Assembly (NCBI RefSeq): GCF_036246005.1
Contig: NZ_CP109171.1
Coordinates: 2,220,001-2,284,000, forward strand
Origin: Streptomyces sp. NBC_01723
Lineage (GTDB): Bacteria; Actinomycetota; Actinomycetes; Streptomycetales; Streptomycetaceae
DNA: 64,000 nucleotides
Direction: 5' to 3'
Every line of letters starts with the position of its first letter. Within the stretch, counting starts at the first letter, position 1. The notes below the pieces were generated by a model that ran no database searches, was not told where the DNA came from, and was given only the letters and a program-made list of their open reading frames with translations. Both the position numbers and the translations under genes were made by a program. Of the stretch, positions 52,176-60,189 are shown piece after piece.

Positions 52176-53027
52176 GCGCCCTCCCCCGTGTCGGAAACCG
52201 CCCGATACGATCGAAGGCCGTACCCACGGGTGAGCAGGGACGGACAGTGCTCGCAGACAGCGTGCGGTGCCGGTTAGCGCTCGTGGTCCCGGTTGACGGG
52301 GGACGCGCCGCGCTTCCCGGTGGGCGTGAGCGCGGACGTGGACGTACCGCACGAGACGCTGGCCCTCGTACCTACGAACCGGGTGACCGTGACCCACCCG
52401 GACATGTGCACGCCCTGCAGGATCGGGTGCACGCCAACGTCGCCGACGGCGTCGGGCCGGCCGAGGGGCCGACGGACGAGCTGGCCACGGCCGTGTTCGC
52501 CATGGAGTTGGAGCCGACCTCCGTGTGGAAGCGATCAACGACCTCTGCACCCCGCCCAACGCAACGTCGTGGGCCGGCTCAACAGGCTCCTCACCCAGCC
52601 TCCCGAGCACGGCGAACACGTCGGAAGGCGCTGCAGCGAGGCAACCGCAATTGGCGGCAGACGAGTCGGGCTGTACGCCGGGTATTCCTGACGCACCTTT
52701 CTGACCTGCGCTTTCGTGGGCAGTATCGGCTGTGACCTGCTAGGTCGGGTCGCAGAGGCGACCGGAGGCAGTCAGAGGAAACCGCTCTGATTCGACCCCG
52801 ATTCGAACCGAGCTGCTCGGAGCCAATCAGAGGCAACCGCCCTCTGTCTTAGTCCGAGTCTGCCCAGGTCAGACGGCGTTGATCGGGCTGTGAACCCGCT
52901 GACAGCACTCGGAATCGACCTCGGTCGAGCCGCGATGGGGACGTCTGCCTCCGGCATCGGAGCCAGGCATCGCTGGCACCGGTTGGAGGTCGGTACCGGA
53001 CACCACCCGTGGTTTTAGCGGGCCTGG
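52176..53027. other. 852-base region without a recognised gene, carrying iteron-like repeats
   Basis: No open frame shows convincing coding character; a decayed gene may lie at 52290-52690 but I cannot name it. The right part (52753-52846) holds CAGAGG-type repeats listed separately. It is a candidate plasmid origin region before the HTH gene at 53028. Confidence 0.5.
52753..52846. repeat. Iteron-like CAGAGGNNACCG repeats
   Basis: CAGAGGCGACCG (52753), CAGAGGAAACCG (52773) and CAGAGGCAACCG (52828) are direct repeats; the last two continue into CTCTG/CCTCTG, forming small palindromes. Between them GATTCGA occurs twice (52789 and 52800). Repeats like these upstream of a plasmid-type DNA-binding gene suggest iterons or operators. 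Confidence 0.55.
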
Positions 53028-54566
53028 GTGGCGTCTCTGTCCTTGCGGGACGGCTCCACAGTGCCACACAGCACCCACCAGACAGCTTCTCTCCGACGGC
53101 CATTTCACCCAGGCGAGCGACTGGGTCTTCACCATCTGCCTACGGCTGCAGCCGATCTCATTCTGCTCGGAGACCTCACTGGCCGCTACGCGGCGGGCAG
53201 TTACAGCAGGCTCGCCTCCGACGGCCGGACCGTGTCCCTACGCGATACCCGTCAGGGCGTGGCCGAACACGGGCACCGGGTCACGGCGGCCATCGCCTGC
53301 CATGTCGCTCGCGTCGGCGGCACCGTCGACGAGCTGGCGCAGCTGTTGCTGCATCCCGAGCACGAGGGCGGGTGGCACGCCCGGAGCATTGCGCTGCGGT
53401 CCGGGCAGTCGCGTGCCCTGGCGTACATCGGTCGCGTATGGGTCAGCGCCTCGGCCGCGGTCAGCAGCACAACGATGCTGGAATCGCGGCACCACGCGTA
53501 CGAGGTTCTCGCCGCGCTGCGCGACCGCATCGAGACGACGCCCTGGCGTGGGGAACGTGGGCGGACCGCGCTACGGGTCCTGCGGGCGCATCTGAACTTC
53601 GCCGAGATCGCGGGCGGTCCCCTGCACCACGCCAGCGAGCGGCAGACCGCGGAGGAAGCGGGGATATCCCGCACGACCCTCCGGGTCGTCTACGAGACCG
53701 TCCTCAAACCGCGGGGCTGGCTGCGACGCCTTCGAGTCGGCCACGGCCGCGAGGGCTCGACCTGGTACCTCGCCGAGGGCAGCCCCGACCGCCACAGCAT
53801 CCCCGTAGCGCAATCTCGTTTCCGAACCACTCAGTACCCCCCCGACCCGGCACTTGAGGAGTGGTTCACCCCTGAGACGGACACGACGGCCGACCTCGAC
53901 TCCACCGTCATCGGCCGACTGATGGGCCACGACGCCTTCGCCCACCGCGGTCTCGGCAGCGCCGCACTGGTGATCATCGGTGCACTGCACGCCCGGCCGG
54001 CACAGACGGTCGCCGAGCTTGTCGGCTCGTCCTCCGTCTCCCGCGCCACCCTCTACCGCACCTTGCGGCGCCTTGCCGACCACGGCCTCGTCCACCACGG
54101 CGGTGAGACCTGGACCCTGGCACCTCGCGCCCTGGAAGGCTTCGGTGACCACCCTCCAGAGGCTGCGGCCGAAGAGATCGCCGAGCCAGCCCGCGGCTGG
54201 GACGCAGTCGCGACGCGGCACGGAATCACGGGCGTCGCGGCCCGGCGCAAGGCGGTGCACGCCGCCGAGCGCGCGGCGTACCAGAAAGCACTGGAGCGGC
54301 TGTCGGAGCACCGCAGCAAGGCCGTGGTGATCCTCCGCGACGGGCGCCAGGTGCTGGTTCCCGCGCCACGCCCCGACGAAGTTCCCGCCGCGTGGCACGC
54401 CCCGGGCGGCTGCGTCCTCGATCCAGCCAGTGGCCGTGCCGCTCCCGGCTGGCGGATTGCCACCGACGGGCGGCTGATCCTCATCACCCCTGCCGACCAG
54501 CGCAGTTACGACGAGCTGGCCGCCGCCCATGCCGAAGCCCTCAGCAAATGGGAGTCCGCAGCGTGA
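53028..54566 (+). CDS. Plasmid-type helix-turn-helix protein, possible replication or regulator protein
   Basis: Up to 512 residues; the start is uncertain and a later one (around residue 30) is possible. N-terminal helical region to about 260 (AACHVARVGG-type helices, TVDELAQLLLHPEHEGGWHA) with a helix-turn-helix (RQTAEEAGISRTTLRVVYE); a winged helix at about 300-360 (AQTVAELVGSSSVSRATLY, LADHGLVHHGGETW); C-terminal third helical then beta (VVILRDGRQVLVP). Two DNA-binding domains and position between iteron-like repeats and parA suggest plasmid replication initiation or copy control. I do not recognise the exact family. Confidence 0.7.
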   Translation: MASLSLRDGSTVPHSTHQTASLRRPFHPGERLGLHHLPTAAADLILLGDLTGRYAAGSYSRLASDGRTVSLRDTRQGVAEHGHRVTAAIACHVARVGGTVDELAQLLLHPEHEGGWHARSIALRSGQSRALAYIGRVWVSASAAVSSTTMLESRHHAYEVLAALRDRIETTPWRGERGRTALRVLRAHLNFAEIAGGPLHHASERQTAEEAGISRTTLRVVYETVLKPRGWLRRLRVGHGREGSTWYLAEGSPDRHSIPVAQSRFRTTQYPPDPALEEWFTPETDTTADLDSTVIGRLMGHDAFAHRGLGSAALVIIGALHARPAQTVAELVGSSSVSRATLYRTLRRLADHGLVHHGGETWTLAPRALEGFGDHPPEAAAEEIAEPARGWDAVATRHGITGVAARRKAVHAAERAAYQKALERLSEHRSKAVVILRDGRQVLVPAPRPDEVPAAWHAPGGCVLDPASGRAAPGWRIATDGRLILITPADQRSYDELAAAHAEALSKWESAA

Positions 54567-55132
54567 ACCCACCCCCTCGGCCCACAGCCGGTCACAGCGA
54601 TCAGATCACCGGGCAAGCACTGCGGGAGCAGTACGAGTCCGGTTCCACCGTGGACCAACTCGTGGCGAGCAGTGGCCTGTCCTACGGCACGGTCCTCAAC
54701 CGGCTGCACGAGGCCGGGACCGAGATGCGCACCTCATGGCAGACGCGCAGGCTGCGCGACGGGCAAGCCCGCCGCAACCTCGCAGCCCGCCTGCGTCGCC
54801 TCTACGAGCAACAGGGCGCCACCCTCGCGGAGTTGGCTGCGGCGGGGTCGGTAACGCGACGTGTGGCTCGGCGGCTGCTGATCGAGGCTGGTGGCACGCC
54901 CCGGACCACCCAGCAGACGCTGCGCATCCGCTCCGCGGCCGATGCCGCACGGCGAACGAACCTCGCGTTGTCCCTGCGGGCGCGGTACGAGGCCGGCGCC
55001 ACGGTGCCGGACCTGGCCGCGGAGTGCAGCTACTCCGTCGGCACCGTCTATCGGCTCCTGCGCCAGGCGGGCACCCGCATGCGGCCCAAGCACAACCACG
55101 GCCCGGCCCGTGCCCCGAGGAAGGGGTCATGA
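54563..55132 (+). CDS. Protein with three tandem helix-turn-helix repeats
   Basis: 189 residues from GTG 54563, overlapping the upstream stop. Three repeats of one pattern: residues 19-56 (LREQYESGSTVDQLVASSGL, TVLNRLHEAGTEM), 75-113 (LRRLYEQQGATLAELAAAG, RRLLIEAGGTP) and 135-172 (LRARYEAGATVPDLAAECS, TVYRLLRQAGTRM). Each is a resolvase-like HTH with acidic first helix. The protein could contact three successive major grooves, as expected of a centromere or repeat binder. The tail is basic. Function unknown. Confidence 0.75.
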   Translation: MNPPPRPTAGHSDQITGQALREQYESGSTVDQLVASSGLSYGTVLNRLHEAGTEMRTSWQTRRLRDGQARRNLAARLRRLYEQQGATLAELAAAGSVTRRVARRLLIEAGGTPRTTQQTLRIRSAADAARRTNLALSLRARYEAGATVPDLAAECSYSVGTVYRLLRQAGTRMRPKHNHGPARAPRKGS

Positions 55133-55313
55133 GAGCCCCGGCAGGTGTCCCCGGCCGGGCCTGGCAGATCGCAGGACCGATGGCGTGCCATCCCGGATCC
55201 AGCGCTGCCGCACGAGCCCCTCCTCTGTCCGCACTCAGCTGCCTCCGTGCGTCGGCCTTCTGGTCGATGCACGCACGTCAACACACCTTTCCCGATTCAG
55301 GAGATCAAGCACC

Positions 55314-56030
55314 GTGAGTGAGAACACTCGTACCAAGACCCTGGCCGCGGCCACGGCCAGCGCCTGGGACGCCTTCGTGATCGTTGTCGGCATGCTCAAG
55401 GGCGGCACCGGCAAGACCACCTCCGCCTGGTTCATCGCCCTCTACTACGCCGTCGTCCTCGACCTGCCGACGCTTCTGCTGGACGCCGACGCGACCAGCC
55501 AGTCCGCCTACGACTGGTTCAAGGTCGCCCAGGCCGCCGGCTTCGAAATTCCCGAGCACCTGATGGTCGAGCGGTACCCGTTCGACGACATCGCCGAGTA
55601 CATCCGCACCAAGCGCGCCGAGTTCGGCGCGATCGTGGTCGACGCCGGCGGCGGCAGCGCCCGGATCTTCCACGAGGCTGTTACCGAGGCGAACCTGCTG
55701 CTCGTGCCGGTCGCCCCCACCAAAATCGAGCGCCGCAAACTCGTGGCCACCTTCGACGAGGCCGAACGCGCCGCCACCCGCAACGAGCAGGGCGTCACCG
55801 CCCACGTGGTCATGGTCAAGGCCGACGACCGCACCAGCCTGCCCAGCCGGGCCAAGGACCAGCTGCTGGAGCCCGCCGAGGGCGAGGGCATCGGCCCCGA
55901 CCGCGACGAGCCGTTCCCGCTCGCCGAGACCACCATCCACTCCTGGGTCCACTACATGGAGGCCTTCGGCGAGATCCCCACCGAACTGAGCGAGTACGCC
56001 AACCTGATGAAGGAGCTGACCGCAGCATGA
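55314..56030 (+). CDS. parA: ParA-type partition ATPase
   Basis: 238 residues from GTG 55314 (AGGAG upstream). Deviant Walker A K29-GGTGK34-TT in GMLKGGTGKTT, switch I DADATSQSAYDW, Walker B AIVVDAGGGSA. ParA/Soj family members segregate plasmids or chromosomes using a DNA-bound ATPase gradient with a centromere-binding partner; the next gene overlaps it by 4 bases and encodes a likely partner. The 181 bases before it contain a small GATGGC/GCCATC palindrome (55179-55192). Confidence 0.88.
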   Translation: MSENTRTKTLAAATASAWDAFVIVVGMLKGGTGKTTSAWFIALYYAVVLDLPTLLLDADATSQSAYDWFKVAQAAGFEIPEHLMVERYPFDDIAEYIRTKRAEFGAIVVDAGGGSARIFHEAVTEANLLLVPVAPTKIERRKLVATFDEAERAATRNEQGVTAHVVMVKADDRTSLPSRAKDQLLEPAEGEGIGPDRDEPFPLAETTIHSWVHYMEAFGEIPTELSEYANLMKELTAA

Positions 56031-56866
56031 CCGAACGCATGAAGCCCCCGGCCCGCCGCACCGGCGGCCGTACCTTGGGCGGAGCCAAGAAGACAGCCCC
56101 GCCCCCTCCCCCGGCCGCCGAGCTCACCCCCGAGCAGTACGCCGCCGCCCAGGGCGAAGGCCGTCCCGCTGCCAGCGAGCCGCAGGTGCAGTCCGCTCCT
56201 TCCGCCGTTCCCGTCGAGGCATCGGCGCGGGGCCGGACCGATGCGGTGCCCGAAGTGGCGCAGTCCTCCGCCCAGCCAACCGTTGAGGTCACACCGAGCG
56301 GCTCCGTGCCGAAGCCAGCCACCAGTCAGCCGTTTCGCCCGGCTGTCGTCGCTCCCGAGGCGGGGACAGAGTCCGCTGGAATGCCGGTGGAACGGCAGGT
56401 GGCGCCTGTGGCCCCGGCTGCCGATCCTGCAGCACCTGCGCTCCAGCCGACGCAGCCGACCGAACCCGTTGCGCAGCACAGCCCGTCCACGGCTCCTGGC
56501 GCAGCCTCGGGCGCCGAGGTGGCGCTTCGCCCCGCAGCTCCTCCGACGACAGGCGGCAACGGGTTCCCCGCGAGGACCGATGTTCCACGGGCTCACCAGG
56601 AACAGGACGTGCAATCTCAGGCAGCGCCCCACGAAGGGACACCGTGGGCTCAGGGGGCCGGCCGTCCCAAGGACATTCCCGAAACCGCCGTCGTTCTCAA
56701 CCAGCGCATCATCACGCGCGAGAGCCTCGACTCATCGGTCCCCGCTGCCCTGAAGTTGAAGAAGCGGATCAAGCGCTTCGCGCTGGACAACGAACTCGAC
56801 CACCTGCCTATCGGCGACATCGTCTCGGTCGCGCTGGACGAGTGGCTCACTGCCCGCGGGTTCTGA
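56027..56866 (+). CDS. ParB-like partner with long disordered region and C-terminal RHH-like domain
   Basis: 279 residues. A short basic N terminus (MKPPARRTGGRTLGGAKK), about 180 residues rich in Pro, Ala, Gln and Val that should be disordered, and a C-terminal domain from about 210 (VVLNQRIITRESL, LKLKKRIKRFALDNELDHLP, VSVALDEWLTARGF) with a ribbon-helix-helix look. N-terminal basic segments of such partners stimulate ParA; the C terminus would bind a centromere. Its end is related to that of the small protein at 56993. Confidence 0.75.
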   Translation: MTERMKPPARRTGGRTLGGAKKTAPPPPPAAELTPEQYAAAQGEGRPAASEPQVQSAPSAVPVEASARGRTDAVPEVAQSSAQPTVEVTPSGSVPKPATSQPFRPAVVAPEAGTESAGMPVERQVAPVAPAADPAAPALQPTQPTEPVAQHSPSTAPGAASGAEVALRPAAPPTTGGNGFPARTDVPRAHQEQDVQSQAAPHEGTPWAQGAGRPKDIPETAVVLNQRIITRESLDSSVPAALKLKKRIKRFALDNELDHLPIGDIVSVALDEWLTARGF

Positions 56867-56889
56867 GCCCAACGGCAGTGCACGAGGAG

Positions 56890-56968
56890 CGGCCGCCCCA
56901 CTCCAGGGTGCGGCCGCCCCACGTGCCGACTATTCCAATAGCCCAGTAGGCGGATAGCTATCCGCCTA
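56890..56968. repeat. Candidate centromere/operator: direct repeats and a 22-bp palindrome
   Basis: GCGGCCGCCCCAC occurs at 56890 and 56910 (one turn pair apart, 20 bases). CTATT/AATAG arms lie at 56930-56941. A perfect palindrome of 22 bases spans 56947-56968 with arms TAGGCGGATAG and its complement. All lie between the ParB-like gene and its small paralogue, the usual place of a parS/parC site. Confidence 0.6.
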
Positions 56969-56992
56969 GCCGGACCAACCGGAGCAACTCTC

Positions 56993-57304
56993 GTGCCCGA
57001 TGACTCCCCCTACGCGCGCCGACTGCGTGAAATCGCCGCCGCGCTCGACGCCGAGTTCCAGCCAGCCGCAGACGCTCTGACGCCGCACCCCGACACTCTC
57101 AACGTCATCAAGGACCGGCACACCAAACGAGGGCAGCTGAACCATGCCGTCCCTGAAGTTCTTCAGTTCCAGCGCCGGATCCGCCGATGCAACGCCGACA
57201 CCGACATCCCTCGCGGTGACATCGTCGCTCTCGCCCTTGACGCCTGGCTCCGTGCGAAGGGCTACCCGCCAGACCTGAAGCCACTGGGCACAGAATTCCC
57301 TTAA
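56993..57304 (+). CDS. Small RHH-like paralogue of the ParB-like protein
   Basis: 103 residues from GTG 56993. The last 45 residues (VPEVLQFQRRIRRCNADTD, GDIVALALDAWLRAKGY) align with the end of the ParB-like protein: P-x-x-L-x-[FL]-[KQ]-[KR]-R-I-[KR]-R ... GDIV-x-[VL]-ALD-x-WL-x-[AR]-[KR]-G. The N-terminal half is helical. It lies right after the palindrome and could autoregulate the par genes or bind the same site. No named family recognised. Confidence 0.7.
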   Translation: MPDDSPYARRLREIAAALDAEFQPAADALTPHPDTLNVIKDRHTKRGQLNHAVPEVLQFQRRIRRCNADTDIPRGDIVALALDAWLRAKGYPPDLKPLGTEFP

Positions 57305-57501
57305 CCAGACGTCTCACAACGAAAGACGCTGGGGCGCCGGGCTTTACGGTGTGGGTGGCAGCCTGCCGAGATGCCGGGGCAACTGGCGAGCGATTCGAAC
57401 CTACACACGCCGAAGGCGGCACGCACGCTGACGGCTCCGCGGCGTCCAAGACGCGTCCAACAGTTCACACTTGGCAGCCGGGGGCGGGCACCATCGTCAA
57501 G

Positions 57502-59247
57502 GTGACTACACCACCCGCCCACTGGGATCCGATCTCACAACGCCTGTGGCAAGCAGTACGCAACGGCAGTCCCCTCGATCTCACCGCTGCTTCACCCGAC
57601 GGCACAACGCAAGACCCGCATTCCATGAGCCAGGAAGTCCCTGCCGAGGTTATTGCCGCTCTCCTACTGCAGCCCCCTGCGCCGGAGCCGGGCGTGGTGT
57701 CGCGGCTTCAGCTGATCGGCGCACACATCACCGGACGCCTTCAGCTGCACTACGCCGCGGTCGAGATCGCCTTCTCCCTCCTCGATTGTCGGTTCGACGA
57801 GCGGGTGGAACTCGCCGACGCCTCCCTACGCGCGGCGGACTTCACCGGCTGCCGCGTACCCCGGCTGAGCGCGGACCGACTGCGCGTCGACGGCGATCTG
57901 ACGCTCGACCAGCTGGTCAGTGGCGGAGTTGACCTGTTCGGCGCGCAGATCAGGGGTGATCTGTGGCTCACTTCCGCCCGCATCACCGGCAACGGATACG
58001 GCTTTGCCGTGAACGGGCCTCAGCTCCGCGTCGAAGGCGGCTTGTACGCACACTCCGCTCACGTGACGGGCGGACTGAACCTGTGGGGCGCCCAGGCCTT
58101 CACCCTTGAGCTCACCCAGGCCCGCCTATCTGGGGAGGGGGAACGTCCGGCGTTCCGTGGCGACGGCCTCCACCTCGTTCAAGACCTCCGCTGTACCGAC
58201 CTGTTGGTCGACGGCGGCGGCATCCGCCTGTTCGGCGCAACGATTGGCGGCCAATGCTGGCTTGCCCGTGCCGACATACGCAGTACCACTGGGTGGGCCG
58301 TCAACGCACCTACTCTCACCGTCGGTGGTGGTATCTACGCTGACGGCCTAACGGTTGAAGGGGGCGTCAATCTGTTCGCTGCAGTCGTCGGCGAATCGAT
58401 AGAACTCACCGCCAGCACGCTCCTTCCTTACCACCAGCAGGCGCTTCGAGCTCCCGGAGCCCGAGTGGAAGCAAACATCACACTGGACAATGCGACACGC
58501 GTCGCAGGAACCATGGACCTGACCCGCGCTGAGGTCAAGGGCATCTTTTCCGTCATCGGGACAACATTCGCGCAGGAAGCAACCGTCGACCTGCACCGCG
58601 CCGTCCTCGGAGCGCTCCATCTAGAGGCCCTCACTGCGCCACCCGCCACCGTCGACCTGAGCGCTGCCACCATCGTGGCCATCACCGATGCCGCCGACTC
58701 CTGGCCCGCACAGATTGCGCTCACCGCACTCACCTATCAAGCTCTCCATCCGGTGATGCCGGCCGCTCACCGTCTGCCCTGGCTGCAGCGCGACACTGAC
58801 TACCACCCGCAGCCCTACGAACAGTTGGCCGCCTACTATCGTCAACTCGGCCATGACGACGACGCGCGGACAGTACTCTTGGCCCGGCTTCGACAACGGC
58901 GGCGTAGCCTGCCAAGGCCTGCCCGAATCTGGAGCTACATTGAAGACGCCACCGTCGGATACGGCTACAGACCGGGGCGCGCGCTCATATGGCTGCTGGC
59001 CCTTGTCGCTACCGCTGCCATCGCCTTCTCAGCAGCACCACCACAGCCCGCCCAATCCCACGGACCGTCCTTCCAACCGATCGTCTTCTCCCTCGACCTG
59101 ATCCTGCCTGTCCTCGACCTGGGTCAGGAAAAGGCGTTCACCCCCGTCGACAGCACTGCCTGGATCGTCTGGCTCAGCTCCCTCTCAGGGTGGCTGCTCG
59201 GCACCACCGTCATCACCAGCCTCACCCGTCGCCTCACCCGCTCCTAA
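57502..59247 (+). CDS. Membrane-associated oxidoreductase-like protein with beta-helix repeats
   Basis: 581 residues from GTG 57502 (weak ribosome site). Residues about 60-400 are made of repeats of the type LxVDGDLTL, GGVDLFGAQIRGDLWL, GGLYAHSAHVTGGLNLWGAQ, typical of a right-handed beta-helix related to bactofilin/pentapeptide proteins. A helical part follows (YEQLAAYYRQLGHDDDARTVLLARL, a conserved block of this family), then two membrane helices near the C terminus (ALIWLLALVATAAIAFSAAP, WLSSLSGWLLGTTVITSL). Streptomyces genomes label such proteins membrane-associated oxidoreductase, but I see no cofactor motif that supports an oxidoreductase role. Confidence 0.75.
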   Translation: MTTPPAHWDPISQRLWQAVRNGSPLDLTAASPDGTTQDPHSMSQEVPAEVIAALLLQPPAPEPGVVSRLQLIGAHITGRLQLHYAAVEIAFSLLDCRFDERVELADASLRAADFTGCRVPRLSADRLRVDGDLTLDQLVSGGVDLFGAQIRGDLWLTSARITGNGYGFAVNGPQLRVEGGLYAHSAHVTGGLNLWGAQAFTLELTQARLSGEGERPAFRGDGLHLVQDLRCTDLLVDGGGIRLFGATIGGQCWLARADIRSTTGWAVNAPTLTVGGGIYADGLTVEGGVNLFAAVVGESIELTASTLLPYHQQALRAPGARVEANITLDNATRVAGTMDLTRAEVKGIFSVIGTTFAQEATVDLHRAVLGALHLEALTAPPATVDLSAATIVAITDAADSWPAQIALTALTYQALHPVMPAAHRLPWLQRDTDYHPQPYEQLAAYYRQLGHDDDARTVLLARLRQRRRSLPRPARIWSYIEDATVGYGYRPGRALIWLLALVATAAIAFSAAPPQPAQSHGPSFQPIVFSLDLILPVLDLGQEKAFTPVDSTAWIVWLSSLSGWLLGTTVITSLTRRLTRS

Positions 59248-59262
59248 ACACTTGCAAAACGT

Positions 59263-59280
59263 GCGTGCCTGAGCACGCAA
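59263..59280. terminator. Small hairpin between convergent genes
   Basis: TGCGTGC and GCACGCA with a 4-base loop, 15 bases after the stop at 59247 and before drmC. A modest terminator candidate in the 180-base gap, which holds no gene. Confidence 0.45.
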
Positions 59281-59427
59281 TCTGCCCTTGCGACCAGGCG
59301 CGAGCCTTCTCGACTATCCGAACTCGGGGCTCATCCGATGCTCGACGGTGCCACCGGAGCATGGTCCGCGAGGAGTACACCATTGGCTCGATCAGTAGAA
59401 GCCATGGTGTAGCGGATAGTAATTGGC

Positions 59428-60189
59428 TTATGGCAGGAGCCTCAGAATTCCCCGACGCTGCAGTTCCCGAATATGCTCCGCGGCCCTCTGCGGAGCGGCG
59501 CCGCCGCTGACAAGCACGCCAGCTTCCAGGTTCCTGCGTACTCCGGATTCGGTGAGGTTTGCGCTGCCCACCAGAAGGACGCGGCGGTCGGCCACAGCCA
59601 GCTTGGCGTGCTGCCGTGCACGCTCGTGCTCACGTGCAGAGGGAGCCCAGTGCCAGAGTCTCAGGCCAGACACCGAGGCGAACGCAGCAGCCGGTTCGGG
59701 TCCGTCGAGCAGTCCGGCCGCACCCTGCCGGGTTTCGACGACGACATGGACCTCCACACCTCGTGCGACGGCTTCGCGCAGGGCCGATATGAGCGGTGGG
59801 TGGCGGCGGGCCGCGTACGTCATGGCCAGCAGTTCAGAGCGGGCCCGGCTGACGACCTCGGTGAGTACGCGTGCAGTCGCGCGGACCGGGACGCCCGGTG
59901 TCGCTGGCCCGCTCCACACCGTCCGTACCTCTACTTCGTCTCCGCGCCGGGACCACCCCGCCACGAAGCCGCGAAGGTAGGCAGCAGCCTCGGCCGACGG
60001 TATGCAATCGCTGTGGGCTGCCTCGTACAGCGCCCGGATGGCGTCGCCTGCAGCCGGGACCTGGACCAGGAGCAGGGCGTGCTCCAAGCCCCGGCCTCGG
60101 GCGAACACACCCGCTAAGTCCTTGGTCCGGGACGGCCCCAGCAGGATGACCGCCTGCTCGGCTGCCGCCTCGAATCCTTGGCGGCTCAC
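59428..60189 (-). CDS. drmC: DISARM phospholipase D-like protein DrmC
   Basis: 253 residues with one PLD motif, QHAKLAVAD (H-x-K-x4-D), followed by VLLVGSANLTESGVRRN, and an N-terminal helical part. In DISARM the PLD-like DrmC accompanies DrmA and DrmB; it is part of the conserved core, though reported as not always needed for protection. Its ATG overlaps the drmB stop by 4 bases, so it is the third gene of the operon. Confidence 0.88.
   Translation of the reverse strand: MSRQGFEAAAEQAVILLGPSRTKDLAGVFARGRGLEHALLLVQVPAAGDAIRALYEAAHSDCIPSAEAAAYLRGFVAGWSRRGDEVEVRTVWSGPATPGVPVRATARVLTEVVSRARSELLAMTYAARRHPPLISALREAVARGVEVHVVVETRQGAAGLLDGPEPAAAFASVSGLRLWHWAPSAREHERARQHAKLAVADRRVLLVGSANLTESGVRRNLEAGVLVSGGAAPQRAAEHIRELQRRGILRLLP

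Noticed and set aside
52789..52809. GATTCGAACC, resembling the reverse complement of a tRNA T-loop
   Set aside because: The flanks form no T-stem, anticodon arm or acceptor stem. The motif is more simply part of the local repeats.
57392..57401. Second GATTCGAACC, considered as a tRNA end or att repeat partner of 52800
   Set aside because: Only 11 bases are shared and no cloverleaf can be drawn around it.
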